64,000 nucleotides of DNA from an uncultured Slackia sp. Lineage in GTDB: Bacteria; Actinomycetota; Coriobacteriia; Coriobacteriales; Eggerthellaceae. The notes under the pieces are model-generated. The model ran no database searches and was not told where the DNA came from. It worked only from the letters and a program-made list of their open reading frames with translations. Shown piece after piece: positions 8,158 to 16,947 of this stretch (within the stretch, counting starts at the first letter, position 1; the number at the start of each line of letters is the position of its first letter). The stretch spans positions 310,001 to 374,000 of the forward strand of contig NZ_CAKTVX010000001.1 in the NCBI RefSeq assembly GCF_934630525.1, written 5' to 3'. The position numbers were made by a program, and so were the translations under genes.

Positions 8158-9153
8158 ATGGCTATCACCCTCCAAGAGGCAAAGGTCGGAATGGCCGACC
8201 ACGTAGACCAGAAGGTTATCGACACGTTCCAGCGTTCTTCGCTGCTGCTCGACAAGCTGACGTTCGACAACGCGATTTCCCCCGGCACTGGCGGCTCCAC
8301 GCTGGCGTACGGCTACACCCAGCTCAAGACCCCCGCGACCGCAGGAGTCCGCGCAATCAACAGCGAGTACACCGCCAACGAGGCCAAGCGCGAGAAGAAG
8401 ACCGCGAACGCCATCATCATGGGCGGCAAGTTCTCCGTCGACCGCGTGCTCCAGAACACCTCGGGCGCCGTCGACGAGCTGACTTTCCAGCTTGAGCAGA
8501 AAATCAAGGCTACCGCGAACGAGTTCCATTACTACGCAATCAACGGCAAGGCGGCTGGCACAGCGACCCCTGGAAAGCCCGACGGCACGTTCGACGGCCT
8601 CGCGAAGCTGCTTTCCGGCTCCTCCAACGAGCTGACCTCCGAGGTCGACGTTTCCACCGGAGACCTCATGACCAAGAACGCGCAGGCGTTCCTCGACGAA
8701 ATCGACGCCCTCCTCTCGCAGGTCGACGGCGCGAACATGCTGATGATGAACGGCAAGATGCTGACGAAGTTCCGCGGCATCGCACGCCGCGCTGGCTACT
8801 ACGAGCGCACGAAGAACGACGCTGGCAACGTCATCGAGACGTACAACGGCATCCCGATGGTCAACCTCGGCAAGTACTTCAACGGCACCACCGCCGTAGA
8901 CACTGTCGCGGACACCGCGGCCACCGCATCCGCGCTCGGCAAGTCCGACATCTATGCGGTTTCCCTTGGCCTCGACGGCTTCCACGGCATTTCCCCCACC
9001 GGCACTGGCGTCATCCAGTCCTTCATGCCCAACATGTCCGAGCCTGGCGCGGTCAAGACTGGCGAGGTCGAGCTTGTCGCTGGCGTTGTCCTGAAGAACA
9101 CGCTCAAGGCTGGCGTGCTCAAGGGCATCGGCACCGCAGCGAAGCTGGGCTAG
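8158..9153 (+). CDS. Phage major capsid protein
   Basis: 331 aa, with the expected position and size for an HK97-fold major capsid subunit. Visible features are a helical N-terminus (VDQKVIDTFQRSSLLLDKL), a glycine-rich GTGGSTLAYGYT segment, an E-loop-like region, a central helix-rich segment with ALLSQVDGANMLMMNGKML, and a C-terminal beta-rich end (AVKTGEVELVAGVVLKNTLK). It follows the scaffold by 2 nt. ATG 8158 has AAAGG about 8 nt upstream. No protease gene is adjacent, consistent with a separate scaffold system. Confidence 0.9.
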   Translation: MAITLQEAKVGMADHVDQKVIDTFQRSSLLLDKLTFDNAISPGTGGSTLAYGYTQLKTPATAGVRAINSEYTANEAKREKKTANAIIMGGKFSVDRVLQNTSGAVDELTFQLEQKIKATANEFHYYAINGKAAGTATPGKPDGTFDGLAKLLSGSSNELTSEVDVSTGDLMTKNAQAFLDEIDALLSQVDGANMLMMNGKMLTKFRGIARRAGYYERTKNDAGNVIETYNGIPMVNLGKYFNGTTAVDTVADTAATASALGKSDIYAVSLGLDGFHGISPTGTGVIQSFMPNMSEPGAVKTGEVELVAGVVLKNTLKAGVLKGIGTAAKLG

Positions 9154-9155
9154 CG

Positions 9156-9569
9156 ATGCTTGAGGAAGTGCTGCGAAGCCTGAACAACTGGTTCGAGCGC
9201 GACTACGCCACGGGCGTTTTCGAAATCTCGGGCGGAAGCATCGGCCTTCCCGAGGGCTGGCTGCTCGACGGGCAGTACTTCCGCATCGAGGGAAGCGTTT
9301 TCAACGACGGGCTGCACCAGTGGCCCGCCGTTGATTTGCAAGACGAGACGTTCACGGGCGAGGTCGCGGCATTGGCGATTCCCAAGGCCGTCACCGAGCT
9401 GGCGGCAAGCATCGGCGAGTGGCAGGCGAAGTACGGCGAGGAGGCGGCGAGCCCGTATTCCTCGGAGAGCTTCGACGGCTACAGCTACACGAAGGCGGAA
9501 GGCGCGGAAGGCTCCGCGAATTGGCGCGGCGCGTTTAGATCCGAGCTGAACCGATGGAGGAAGCTATGA
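9156..9569 (+). CDS. Head-tail connector-like protein
   Basis: 137 aa, starting 2 nt after the capsid stop and overlapping the next gene at ATGA (9566-9569). It has an N-terminal amphipathic helix with NNWFERDYATGVFEIS, a beta-rich middle (GQYFRIEGSVFNDGLHQWP) and a helical end. Proteins in this slot in Gram-positive siphoviruses are adaptor/connector proteins linking the portal to the stopper. No strong ribosome site is visible, so translational coupling to the capsid gene is likely. The family call is by position and predicted secondary structure. Confidence 0.7.
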   Translation: MLEEVLRSLNNWFERDYATGVFEISGGSIGLPEGWLLDGQYFRIEGSVFNDGLHQWPAVDLQDETFTGEVAALAIPKAVTELAASIGEWQAKYGEEAASPYSSESFDGYSYTKAEGAEGSANWRGAFRSELNRWRKL

Positions 9570-9913
9570 GCCTTTGGGAGGCTGCAATGCAGCCGTGCAC
9601 GCTCTTCGAGCTGAAGCGCGTCAGCGACGGCGAGGGCGGCTTCGCATCCGTCTACGCGCCATCGGCTCCGTTCGAGGCGGCCATCAAGCTCGATTCGAGC
9701 ACCGAGGCCCGCATCGCGGCCAAGGAGGGCGCGGAAGACCGCTACACGGTCACGACGAAAGCGCCGCTCAAATTCCACGATGTTTTCCAGCGCTCATCCG
9801 ACGGCCAGACCTTCCGAATCACGTCGAACGGCGAAGACCGCAAGCCGCCGAAGGCCGCGAGCTTCGAGTTCTACCGCCACAGCGCCGAGGCCTGGGAGGT
9901 GCCCAATGAATAA
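9566..9913 (+). CDS. Head closure/stopper-like protein
   Basis: 115 aa from ATG 9566. An in-frame ATG at 9554 exists, but 9566 has GGAGGA at the right distance and the ATGA overlap with the previous stop. It is a small beta-rich protein (CTLFELKRVSDGEGG, YTVTTKAPLKFHDVFQ, GQTFRITSNGEDRKPP), the pattern of stopper proteins that close the portal channel. It overlaps the next gene (ATG 9906 before the stop at 9913). Assignment is from order and fold pattern. Confidence 0.72.
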   Translation: MSLWEAAMQPCTLFELKRVSDGEGGFASVYAPSAPFEAAIKLDSSTEARIAAKEGAEDRYTVTTKAPLKFHDVFQRSSDGQTFRITSNGEDRKPPKAASFEFYRHSAEAWEVPNE

Positions 9914-10274
9914 GGAGGCGGCCTTCAAGGCCTGGGCCGAGGGCTTCGGCATTCCCGCCTACGCGGAGAACGCCGTCCCCGAGGACGCGAAAGAGCCCTA
10001 CATGACCTACTACCTCCCCACGGCGATGTTCGGCGATGGGGAGCAGGCCGCGACGCTGAGCCTTTGGTACCGCACCACGAGCGAGGCGCTTCCGAACGCG
10101 AAGGCGCGACAAATCGGAAAGGCGCTTGCGCGCGGCGGCGCGATTGCCGCTTGCGACGAGGGGGTTCTATGGCTCAAGCGCGGAACGCCGTTCTGCCAGC
10201 CCATGGACTCGGGCGACAGCGCCGTCAAGCGCCGATACATCAACGTCTCGATTGAGTACATCACGAATTACTAG
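9906..10274 (+). CDS. Tail completion/minor capsid-like protein
   Basis: 122 aa from ATG 9906, preceded by GGGAGGTGCCCA. The frame is open back to 9780, but that stretch is out of phase with real coding in the previous gene. Sequence: MNKEAAFKAWAEGF, a YMTYYLP segment, TLSLWYRTTS, ARQIGKALARGG and a C-terminal beta strand RYINVSIEYITNY. This matches tail-terminator type proteins that cap the tail tube and join it to the head. It lies 8 nt before the major tail gene. Confidence 0.7.
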   Translation: MNKEAAFKAWAEGFGIPAYAENAVPEDAKEPYMTYYLPTAMFGDGEQAATLSLWYRTTSEALPNAKARQIGKALARGGAIAACDEGVLWLKRGTPFCQPMDSGDSAVKRRYINVSIEYITNY

Positions 10275-10282
10275 GAGGTCGA

Positions 10283-10873
10283 ATGAAATACAGCAAACTG
10301 CCTGCTGACATGTTCAAGAACATCCAGTTCAACGCGGGCATGATCGTAACCGAATTCAACCTTGAGACTGGAGAGGCTCCGGAGAATGCGCGACTTGGCG
10401 CAACGTCTGGCGGCATCAACTTCACCGCCACGCCGACGTTCTCGGACTACGGCGAGGATATTGACAACTGTCCAAAGAACATGAAGGAGATGAAGCGCCT
10501 CGATTCTTGGGAAACGAAGCTCTCAGGGACCTTCGTTTCTCTAAACACCACAGCTGGAACGATGCTGTGCGCCGCTGCTGACGCGTCTGGCGGCGGAATC
10601 ATCCCTCGTTCCGTACTGAAGAGCACCGACTTCAAAGACCTGTGGGTTATTGGAGACTACTCGGAAATCAACGCAGACGGCACCACGGGCAAGGCTGGCT
10701 TCTTGGCCATCAAAGTGCTCAACGCGCTCTCGACTGGCGGGTTCCAGTTGCAGACAGGCGACAAGGCGAAGGGCCAGTTCGCGTTCGAATTCACTGGCCA
10801 CTACTCGATGGAAGACCCCGAGAAGGCCCCATTCGAGATTCATATCAAGCAAGGCACCGCGGACGCGGCGTAA
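10283..10873 (+). CDS. Phage major tail protein
   Basis: 196 aa, located between the tail completion gene and the tail chaperone, exactly where the tail tube subunit is found. ATG 10283 has a strong AGGAGGT. Sequence includes FNLETGEAPENARLGATSGG, TFSDYGEDIDNCPKNMKEMK and a C-terminal GQFAFEFTGHYSMEDPEKAP segment, the typical end of siphovirus tube proteins. It forms the hexameric tail tube around the tape measure. Confidence 0.87.
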   Translation: MKYSKLPADMFKNIQFNAGMIVTEFNLETGEAPENARLGATSGGINFTATPTFSDYGEDIDNCPKNMKEMKRLDSWETKLSGTFVSLNTTAGTMLCAAADASGGGIIPRSVLKSTDFKDLWVIGDYSEINADGTTGKAGFLAIKVLNALSTGGFQLQTGDKAKGQFAFEFTGHYSMEDPEKAPFEIHIKQGTADAA

Positions 10874-10889
10874 ATCGAAAGGGAACCGC

Positions 10890-11267
10890 ATGAAATTCTA
10901 TGAACTCACGGCAAAGCAAGCCATGGACTCGATGGCGCTCATCGCGGAAGCCGCCGAGCACATCATGCAAGGCGGCGTAGGCGAAGACATTCTGGGCGAA
11001 ATCAAGGCCTACCGAGGATTGCAGAAGAAAGACGCGAGCGACGCCCTCGATTGGGCGATGGGCGTAGTCGCGAACTACATTCCGCGCTTGATGAAGGAGA
11101 ACGTCGAAGACTTGTACAAGATTCTGGCGGCGGTGGACGGCCAAAGCCTGGAAGAGTACGAGGCGTGTTCCGACGTGCGAAAGATCGTGAAGGACGTTGC
11201 CGACCTCAAGAAGGCGTTCGGCGAAGGCGGCGAGCTGCGAGAAATGCTGTCGGGTTTTTTCGATTAG
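10890..11267 (+). CDS. Tail assembly chaperone (gpG-type, short form)
   Basis: 125 aa from ATG 10890, preceded by AAGGGAACCGC. Small, helical and acidic (AKQAMDSMALIAEAAEHIM, LKKAFGEGGELREMLSGFFD). Placed between the tail tube and tape measure genes, as for gpG-type chaperones that coat the tape measure during tail assembly. The frame ends in TTT TTC GAT TAG directly after a T6C slippery stretch, and a second open frame without its own good ribosome site follows in the -1 phase. Confidence 0.88.
   Translation: MKFYELTAKQAMDSMALIAEAAEHIMQGGVGEDILGEIKAYRGLQKKDASDALDWAMGVVANYIPRLMKENVEDLYKILAAVDGQSLEEYEACSDVRKIVKDVADLKKAFGEGGELREMLSGFFD
11255..11261 (+). promoter_or_regulatory. -1 ribosomal frameshift site T_TTT_TTC in the tail chaperone gene
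   Basis: In the zero frame the codons are GGT TTT TTC GAT TAG, which gives a perfect X_XXY_YYZ heptamer just before the stop at 11265-11267. Slipping back one base reads ...GFFRLAARDPSLIW and continues to 11542. Programmed frameshifting at this gene is a conserved feature of long-tailed phages. Confidence 0.85.
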
Positions 11268-11542
11268 CGGCCCGCGACCCGTCCCTTATATGGCTCTGCA
11301 TGGGCGAGTACGCAGGAGTAAAGCGTGCTCGCCCTTTTTTGCGTTACTGCCAGGCCAGGCACGAGCGCGAGGACGAAGAGCGGAGCTGGCGGGTCTACAT
11401 GAGCACGCAGGCCGCGCTCACGCCCCAGCACAAATTCATAAAGCAGCCCTGGAGGGAAATCGTAGGTTCTGCCCGGAAGCCCGTGGACAGGCGAAGCGCA
11501 GAAGAAATCGCGGAGGAGGTATTGGCTAAAGCGAAAATCTAG
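11262..11542 (+). CDS. Tail assembly chaperone extension (gpGT-type, -1 frameshift product)
   Basis: The -1 frame after the slippery site is open to 11542 and adds about 94 residues (RLAARDPSLIWLCMGEYAGV, then FLRYCQARHERED and KFIKQPWREIVG). A DPSLxW motif right after the shift, then a charged helical end, is typical of the T domain of gpGT proteins, which binds the tape measure. The stretch has no convincing ribosome site for separate initiation (ATG 11290 and 11300 lack one). The full product runs from 10890 to 11542, about 219 residues. AGGAGGTG just after the stop serves the tape measure gene. Confidence 0.85.
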
Positions 11543-11555
11543 GAGGTGGTGCAGA

Positions 11556-13970
11556 TTGAATCTGCTCGACCTGCTTATCAAAATCGGCGTGGACGACAAG
11601 GCGTCGGACAAAATCGGAGGAATAGCGTCCAAGGTCACGGGGACTTTGGGCAATGCTGCTGGCTTGGCTGCGAAGGGCGTTGCGGCCGCGGGCGCGGCGG
11701 TGACTGCCGCCACGGCGGCGGTCACGAAGCAGTCGCTCGATGCCTACGCGGCCTACGAGCAGAACGTGGGCGGCATTCAGAAGCTCTTCGGCAACATGGG
11801 GCAGAGTCTTGAGGACTACGCCGCGAGCATGGGACAGAGCGTCGACCAGGTGAGCGCTAAGTGGCAATCGCTGGAGAACGCGCAGAACACCATGCTGTCG
11901 CAGGCGCAAGAGGCCTATAAGACCTGCGGCATGTCGGCGAACCAGTACATGGAGCAGGCGACAAGCTTCTCGGCATCGCTCATCAGCTCGCTCGGTGGAG
12001 ACACCGAGGCGGCGGCTGCGCAGGCGCAGAAAGCCATGGTCGCCATGAGCGACAACGTGAACACGTTCGGCACCGACATGCAGGACGTGCAGAACGCGTT
12101 CCAGGGCTTCGCCAAACAGAATTACACGATGCTGGACAACCTCAAGCTGGGCTATGGCGGCACGCAGGAAGAGATGAAGCGCCTCATCTCCGACGCGAAC
12201 GAGTACGCCGCCAGCATCGGCGAGGCTTCTGACCTGAGCATCGACAGCTTCTCCGACATCATCACGGCAATCGACCTCATCCAGCAGAAGCAGCAGATCG
12301 CGGGCACAACCTTCCGCGAGGCCGCGACCACGATTGAAGGCTCGCTGAACATGGCGAAGGCCGCGTGGGAGAACTGGCTGACTGGCCTGGGCGATTCCGA
12401 CGCGGACATGTCGCAGCTCACTGAGAACCTTGTCACGAGCGTGGAAACGGCGGCTTCGCAGGTCGTGCCGCGCGTGGCCGAAATCCTGGGGACGCTCATC
12501 GGCACCGTGCCTGGAATGGTGGCCGAAATCGGGCCCACGCTCGTGTCTTCCGCGGGGCAGATAGGCGATTCGGCAATCGAGGCGCTTCGAGCGTCGTTCG
12601 AGGGCAACGACTTCGCGCTCGGGCTGGTGAACGGCATCGATTCGGCGCTCGACGAAATCGAGCAGAGGTTCAACGGCTTCAAGTCGCTTTGGAGCATGGG
12701 CGACAACCCCGTGGAATCGTTCACGCTCGTTGCGAAGAACGCGCTCAACATGCTCAACGGCGATATCGAGGCGCTTACGGGCAACTCCCATTTCGCCGAC
12801 GCGATAACAGGGGCGCTGCAGACCGTCGCCGACTTCGGCGCGAAGGCGGCTGAGGGAATCGCGCAGTTCCTTGAGAGTTTCGACGGAACATCCGCCATGG
12901 AGGCCGCCGCGACCGTCATAGACACGGTGGCTGGCTTCATCGGGCACCTGGCAGACCAGGCGGGCGAATACCTCATGCCAGTGCTTGAGGCGGCTGGCGA
13001 GGCCATGTCGGCCTTCTTCCAGGCCGTGGCCGACGCGCAGGTGTGGCTTGAGCCGCTCGCGACGTTCCTCGGCGACGTGCTGGTGGCAGCGCTCGAAATC
13101 GTGGTGGCGGCTTTCACCTTCGCGGTCGACACTGTGACGCTGCTCGTGAACGCCGTGACCGAGTTCGTAAACTTCCTTTTGGGAGTCCCCGCAAGCGTGC
13201 AATCCTTCGTCGACCAGGTGGGAGCTTTCTTCGGTCAGCTTCCTGACCTTATCGGCGGCTTCCTCGCGGGCGTGATAGCAAGCATCGGCGCGTGGGTCTC
13301 GGGAATCGTGGCCCAGGCCGTGCAGGCTGGCTCGCAATTCCTCTCAAGCGTCGGGAGCTTCTTCGGACAGCTGCCGGGGCAAGTCGGGGGCTTCCTCTCC
13401 TCGGTGATAGGCACCGTGGGAGGCTGGGTTTCGAGCATGGGCTCGAAGGCGGCGGAAGCGGCCTCGACCTTCGGCTCGAACCTCATCAATGGATTGATGG
13501 GAATCGTCGGCCAGGCGCAATCGGCTGGCTCGGCGATTATCCAGGGCGTTATCGACGGCATAACGGGAATGATCGGGGCGGCGGGAAGCGCCATCGAGGG
13601 CGTTTTGAACACGATAGCGAGCTACCTGCCGCACTCGCCCGCGAAGCGCGGCCCGTTCAGCGGCAAGGGCTGGACGCCGTACAGCGGTCGCGCGATCGTG
13701 CACGGCCTGGCCGAGGGCATCGCGGAACTGGCCGACGAGCCTGCGGACGCGATGGCCTCCGTGATGGAGGGCATTTCCGCCACGCAGGCGGTTGCGGACG
13801 CTGCAACTGTCGTTGGGGTTGATCGGGGACACGGCGCGGCTTCGGGCGGCGACCGAGGTCGCACAATCGTGCAGACGTTCAATACGAAGGTGGTGCGAGC
13901 CGACTCGGATTTATATACGGCAGCGCCAATCATTTATCGAAACGCCATGAGGGAGGCGAGCCTAGCATGA
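11556..13970 (+). CDS. Phage tail tape measure protein
   Basis: 804 aa, the second longest phage gene here, directly after the tail chaperone. TTG 11556 is the start, with AGGAGGTG at 11541-11548. The N-terminus is Ala/Gly-rich and helical (KIGVDDKASDKIGGIASKV), followed by the AYAAYEQNVGGIQKLFG motif that is very common in tape measures. Long Ala-rich helices, several hydrophobic segments at about 500-640, and a C-terminal SYLPHSPAKRGPFSG motif also typical of the family complete it. It sets tail length and helps DNA entry. The stop overlaps the next start (ATGA at 13967-13970). Confidence 0.95.
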   Translation: MNLLDLLIKIGVDDKASDKIGGIASKVTGTLGNAAGLAAKGVAAAGAAVTAATAAVTKQSLDAYAAYEQNVGGIQKLFGNMGQSLEDYAASMGQSVDQVSAKWQSLENAQNTMLSQAQEAYKTCGMSANQYMEQATSFSASLISSLGGDTEAAAAQAQKAMVAMSDNVNTFGTDMQDVQNAFQGFAKQNYTMLDNLKLGYGGTQEEMKRLISDANEYAASIGEASDLSIDSFSDIITAIDLIQQKQQIAGTTFREAATTIEGSLNMAKAAWENWLTGLGDSDADMSQLTENLVTSVETAASQVVPRVAEILGTLIGTVPGMVAEIGPTLVSSAGQIGDSAIEALRASFEGNDFALGLVNGIDSALDEIEQRFNGFKSLWSMGDNPVESFTLVAKNALNMLNGDIEALTGNSHFADAITGALQTVADFGAKAAEGIAQFLESFDGTSAMEAAATVIDTVAGFIGHLADQAGEYLMPVLEAAGEAMSAFFQAVADAQVWLEPLATFLGDVLVAALEIVVAAFTFAVDTVTLLVNAVTEFVNFLLGVPASVQSFVDQVGAFFGQLPDLIGGFLAGVIASIGAWVSGIVAQAVQAGSQFLSSVGSFFGQLPGQVGGFLSSVIGTVGGWVSSMGSKAAEAASTFGSNLINGLMGIVGQAQSAGSAIIQGVIDGITGMIGAAGSAIEGVLNTIASYLPHSPAKRGPFSGKGWTPYSGRAIVHGLAEGIAELADEPADAMASVMEGISATQAVADAATVVGVDRGHGAASGGDRGRTIVQTFNTKVVRADSDLYTAAPIIYRNAMREASLA

Positions 13971-14827
13971 CCGATGGATTCATAGAGATTTCCGACGGAA
14001 GCAAAGCCGTAAGGCTCGCCCTCGCGCCAGCCGAGGGCCTTTGGACTGCCAACAGGACGCCCCTCAAAGGCTGGTGGGGCACGCCTGACGCAAAGGTCGA
14101 TTTGACGGAACGACAGGGCGCTGACGGCGCACACGCGGTGCTCTCCGATGCTGTGGTTTATTCCGCCCGCACCGTGACTATCGATTTCGCCGCCTATTCC
14201 AGGTCGGTAGCGCTTGAGGCCATCGCGGGCTTGCAGGCAATGGCGGGGCGCATCGTCAGGGTGCGCGTCAATGCCGACGGGGAGGACACCTATTGCGACG
14301 GGTATGTCGAAACGAAGCTCGATGATGTTGTCGGCGCGTTTGCGTCCGGGACGGTCACCGTTGTTTGCCCCGACCCGCGCCGCCGCTCGTCGGAGAAGCG
14401 CACTGCCATCCTGCTTCCGTCTGGAACGGGGGCGGGAGCGGGGCTGCGGTATTCGCAAGGGCTCTCTTACCCGCTCTCGTATGGGAAGGGTGCCACCGAC
14501 GCGCGCAACGTCGGCGTTGTCGAGAACAGGGGCACCGCCCCGGCGTGGCCCGTTGTTGTCGCCCGTGGGCCGATGCCCGACGGATTCAGGCTCGATATCT
14601 CGGGCGATGGCTGGGCGTCTTCTGTGGAGTATTCCGCGCCGGTGCGCGGTTCGGTTGAGCTTGACTTCCTGTCGCGAACGGCGAGGGCGGGAGGCATCGA
14701 TGCGACGGCAAACGCCTCGATAGCTGGCTGGCATTCGGTGCCGCCTGGCTCGTGGGCGCGGTTCGCTTTGCAGGGCGGCGGCGCGGCCGGCTCCGCGATC
14801 GTCGAATGCAGGGATACGTACATCTAA
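13967..14827 (+). CDS. Distal tail protein (Dit-like)
   Basis: 286 aa, overlapping the tape measure stop by 4 bases. An N-terminal tube-like beta domain (GFIEISDGSKAVRLAL, TVTIDFAAYSRSVALEAIAG, RVRVNADGEDTYCDGYV) ends at VVCPDPRRR, a junction seen in Dit proteins, and is followed by a galectin-like beta domain. Dit forms the hub connecting the tail tube to the baseplate and receptor-binding parts. Assignment is from position and the CPDP junction. Confidence 0.82.
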   Translation: MTDGFIEISDGSKAVRLALAPAEGLWTANRTPLKGWWGTPDAKVDLTERQGADGAHAVLSDAVVYSARTVTIDFAAYSRSVALEAIAGLQAMAGRIVRVRVNADGEDTYCDGYVETKLDDVVGAFASGTVTVVCPDPRRRSSEKRTAILLPSGTGAGAGLRYSQGLSYPLSYGKGATDARNVGVVENRGTAPAWPVVVARGPMPDGFRLDISGDGWASSVEYSAPVRGSVELDFLSRTARAGGIDATANASIAGWHSVPPGSWARFALQGGGAAGSAIVECRDTYI

Positions 14828-14838
14828 GGAGTTGCATC

Positions 14839-15774
14839 ATGACATGCATCACGACAGACAGGACGGCGCTTGGCATCGCCCAAGACGTCGACGGAAATGG
14901 GCTAGACCCGCTGACTCATCGCAAGCTCATCCAGGCGAAATGGGAGAACCCTGGCATCGTTTGGGGGCTTGATGTTTCGGCTTCCAAGACAGGTGGCCTC
15001 AAGTACGACGTCTCGGAAGGCGTTGCGGTCGTATGTCGAAGCGAAGCCGACGGCTATGCCGAGGCATACTTTGGCGGCGGGACAATCGAGCTAGACCCCG
15101 CAGACGCGTCGCTTGGAAGACTCGACGTTATCTGGATTCGCGCGCACGACGCGAGCCAGGGCGACGTGGACAATCGCATAGAGGTTGGGTGTACCGCTGG
15201 AACGCCGAAAAGCGGCGCGCCTGATGTTCCCACATTGCCGACTGGCGCGGAGATAGTTCGCTTCGTGTATGTCGATGCTGGACAAGTGGCAGCGGACGAC
15301 GCGAACTTGACGGACGGCCAGCGCGTGGCGAGCCTTCGCAATGTATCGCGTGGAGACGATGGCAGCGGCCAATGGCTTAACCACTCGAACGGCCGCAAGG
15401 TCAACATCGGCGAAGCATGGACTTTCGCAACGCGCGAGGTGTCTGTCGGAACGGCGTACCGCGAATACCTGGCGCTCATGGCGGTCAGCGTTTGGGCGAG
15501 CGATTGCCAAACGAAGGAATGGCTCGGCTCAGGATACGTCGACCTCCTTGTAGATGGGAAGGTGGAACAGACATTCCGATTCACCTGCTCGCCTTACGTC
15601 ACCGAGACAAAGGGCTTCTTCTGGACGATTGGCTTGAGGAAGGGCAAGCATACTATCGCAGCTCGGCTTTGGGGAAGCGGGACCGACGTTATTTCGTCTG
15701 TCACGACCCAATACCAAGACGGCTATTTCCCTGGCTGCTACATGCGTCTTATAGATTTGGGGGCGAACGGATAG
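14839..15774 (+). CDS. Tail/baseplate structural protein
   Basis: 311 aa from ATG 14839 (AAGGAG upstream). The longer frame from 14752 overlaps the Dit gene and is not used. The N-terminal half (TALGIAQDVDGNGLDPLTHR, GLDVSASKTGGLKYDVSEGV, LDVIWIRAHD) resembles the beta-rich phage baseplate modules that carry upper fibre domains. The C-terminal half is also beta-rich (YVDLLVDGKVEQTFRF). It is adjacent to Dit and the next baseplate gene. The exact role, such as a receptor-binding upper baseplate protein, is not resolved. Confidence 0.65.
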   Translation: MTCITTDRTALGIAQDVDGNGLDPLTHRKLIQAKWENPGIVWGLDVSASKTGGLKYDVSEGVAVVCRSEADGYAEAYFGGGTIELDPADASLGRLDVIWIRAHDASQGDVDNRIEVGCTAGTPKSGAPDVPTLPTGAEIVRFVYVDAGQVAADDANLTDGQRVASLRNVSRGDDGSGQWLNHSNGRKVNIGEAWTFATREVSVGTAYREYLALMAVSVWASDCQTKEWLGSGYVDLLVDGKVEQTFRFTCSPYVTETKGFFWTIGLRKGKHTIAARLWGSGTDVISSVTTQYQDGYFPGCYMRLIDLGANG

Positions 15775-16944
15775 ATGTGGCGCTGCTATCTGTGCGACAC
15801 CGCAACTGGAGCCGTCAGGTCGCCAATCGACATCCCGAGCCTTTCGTGGTCGCTCACGGTATCCGATGCAAGCCTGTCTACAACGAAGGGCAAGGGCACT
15901 GGCGAGGGCGAGGCTCGCTCCATCGTTGTTCCGTGGTCGGCCGTCCCGGGCTCGACATGGCGCGAGAAGGCGTCAAGCCTATCGGCGGGCAGGCGAGCGC
16001 TGCTGCTCGGCTGGGACGATGGCGGCTCGTTCTATCCTGTGGTGTTCGGGGCGGTCGGGGCTCGAACCGACACCGTTGACGACACGTCGTTCTCGCTTGA
16101 TTCGGTGATGCAGATTCTCGCAAGCCGCTATATGGTGCGCGAAGGGGAGTTCTACAAAGGCGCGGGGGCGTTGTCGTTGTCTGGCCTGTCGCTGCGGGCT
16201 ATCGCCGCGAATGTTGGCTGGTACTGCACGGAGGGCAAGCCTGGCGGGTCTCTGCCCATCGACTGGGGCGATTTCTACGAGAAGGGCGAGCATGAGCGCA
16301 CGTACTGGCCGTACAACGTGTCCAACCTTGCATGCGCCGACATCTTCGAGAAAATCGCGAACGTGATCGGAGGCCCAGACATCGCGTTTCGCCCGTATAT
16401 GGCCGACGGCGCTCGCGTGCGCCTCAGGTTCGAGGCTGGCAGCGACGCGGACGCGTATATAGGGCAGCGTTCGGTCAGGACGTTGCGCATAGGCCCTGGC
16501 GGAAACGCGGGAAACGCCAGCGTGGCGCATTTGGCTCCAGTCTCCCGCGTGTACGCCACGGGCGCGGGAAGCGAGGCCGAGGAGCTGGTGCACCTGGCCG
16601 AAGACCTGTCGCGCGTGAATGCGGCCGACCCGTGGCCGCTCATGGAAGAGACGTTCAACGACTCGTCGGCGGAGGACGGCGCGCTCCTGGCCGCGCATGC
16701 CGGCGGCAGGCTCGCGGCCGACTCGCGCCCTATGGCGCAGCTGACCTGCGAGGTGAACCTGGGCGACGCCGACGCTCCGCGCCCAGGCGACCTCTGGCCT
16801 GGCGATGTTGTGAACGTTCGCTTCCAGGGCTTTCCGACTGTGCCAGACGGCGACTACGCCCTGAGGCTCATGCAGATGTCTGGCGACCTCGGCATGTCGG
16901 TGAGGCTCAAATTCGACCCGTTTATAGACCCGATGGAGGTATAG
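15775..16944 (+). CDS. Baseplate hub/minor tail protein
   Basis: 389 aa, starting at the base after the previous stop. Sequence features: CYLCDTATGAVRSPIDIPSL, SWSLTVSDASLS, GRRALLLGWDDGGSF and SLSGLSLRAIAANV; then EKIANVIGGPDIAFRPYM and a C-terminal WPGDVVNVRFQGFP segment. This order is typical of Siphovirus Gp37-like minor tail proteins of actinobacterial phages, which act as the baseplate hub. It takes the place of a large Tal protein. No peptidase motif is seen. Confidence 0.68.
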   Translation: MWRCYLCDTATGAVRSPIDIPSLSWSLTVSDASLSTTKGKGTGEGEARSIVVPWSAVPGSTWREKASSLSAGRRALLLGWDDGGSFYPVVFGAVGARTDTVDDTSFSLDSVMQILASRYMVREGEFYKGAGALSLSGLSLRAIAANVGWYCTEGKPGGSLPIDWGDFYEKGEHERTYWPYNVSNLACADIFEKIANVIGGPDIAFRPYMADGARVRLRFEAGSDADAYIGQRSVRTLRIGPGGNAGNASVAHLAPVSRVYATGAGSEAEELVHLAEDLSRVNAADPWPLMEETFNDSSAEDGALLAAHAGGRLAADSRPMAQLTCEVNLGDADAPRPGDLWPGDVVNVRFQGFPTVPDGDYALRLMQMSGDLGMSVRLKFDPFIDPMEV

Positions 16945-16947
16945 GGG

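Noticed and set aside
11526..13337. 603-aa open frame on the minus strand opposite the tape measure gene
   Set aside because: It mirrors a strong + strand phage gene, has His/Arg-rich shadow composition and no ribosome site.
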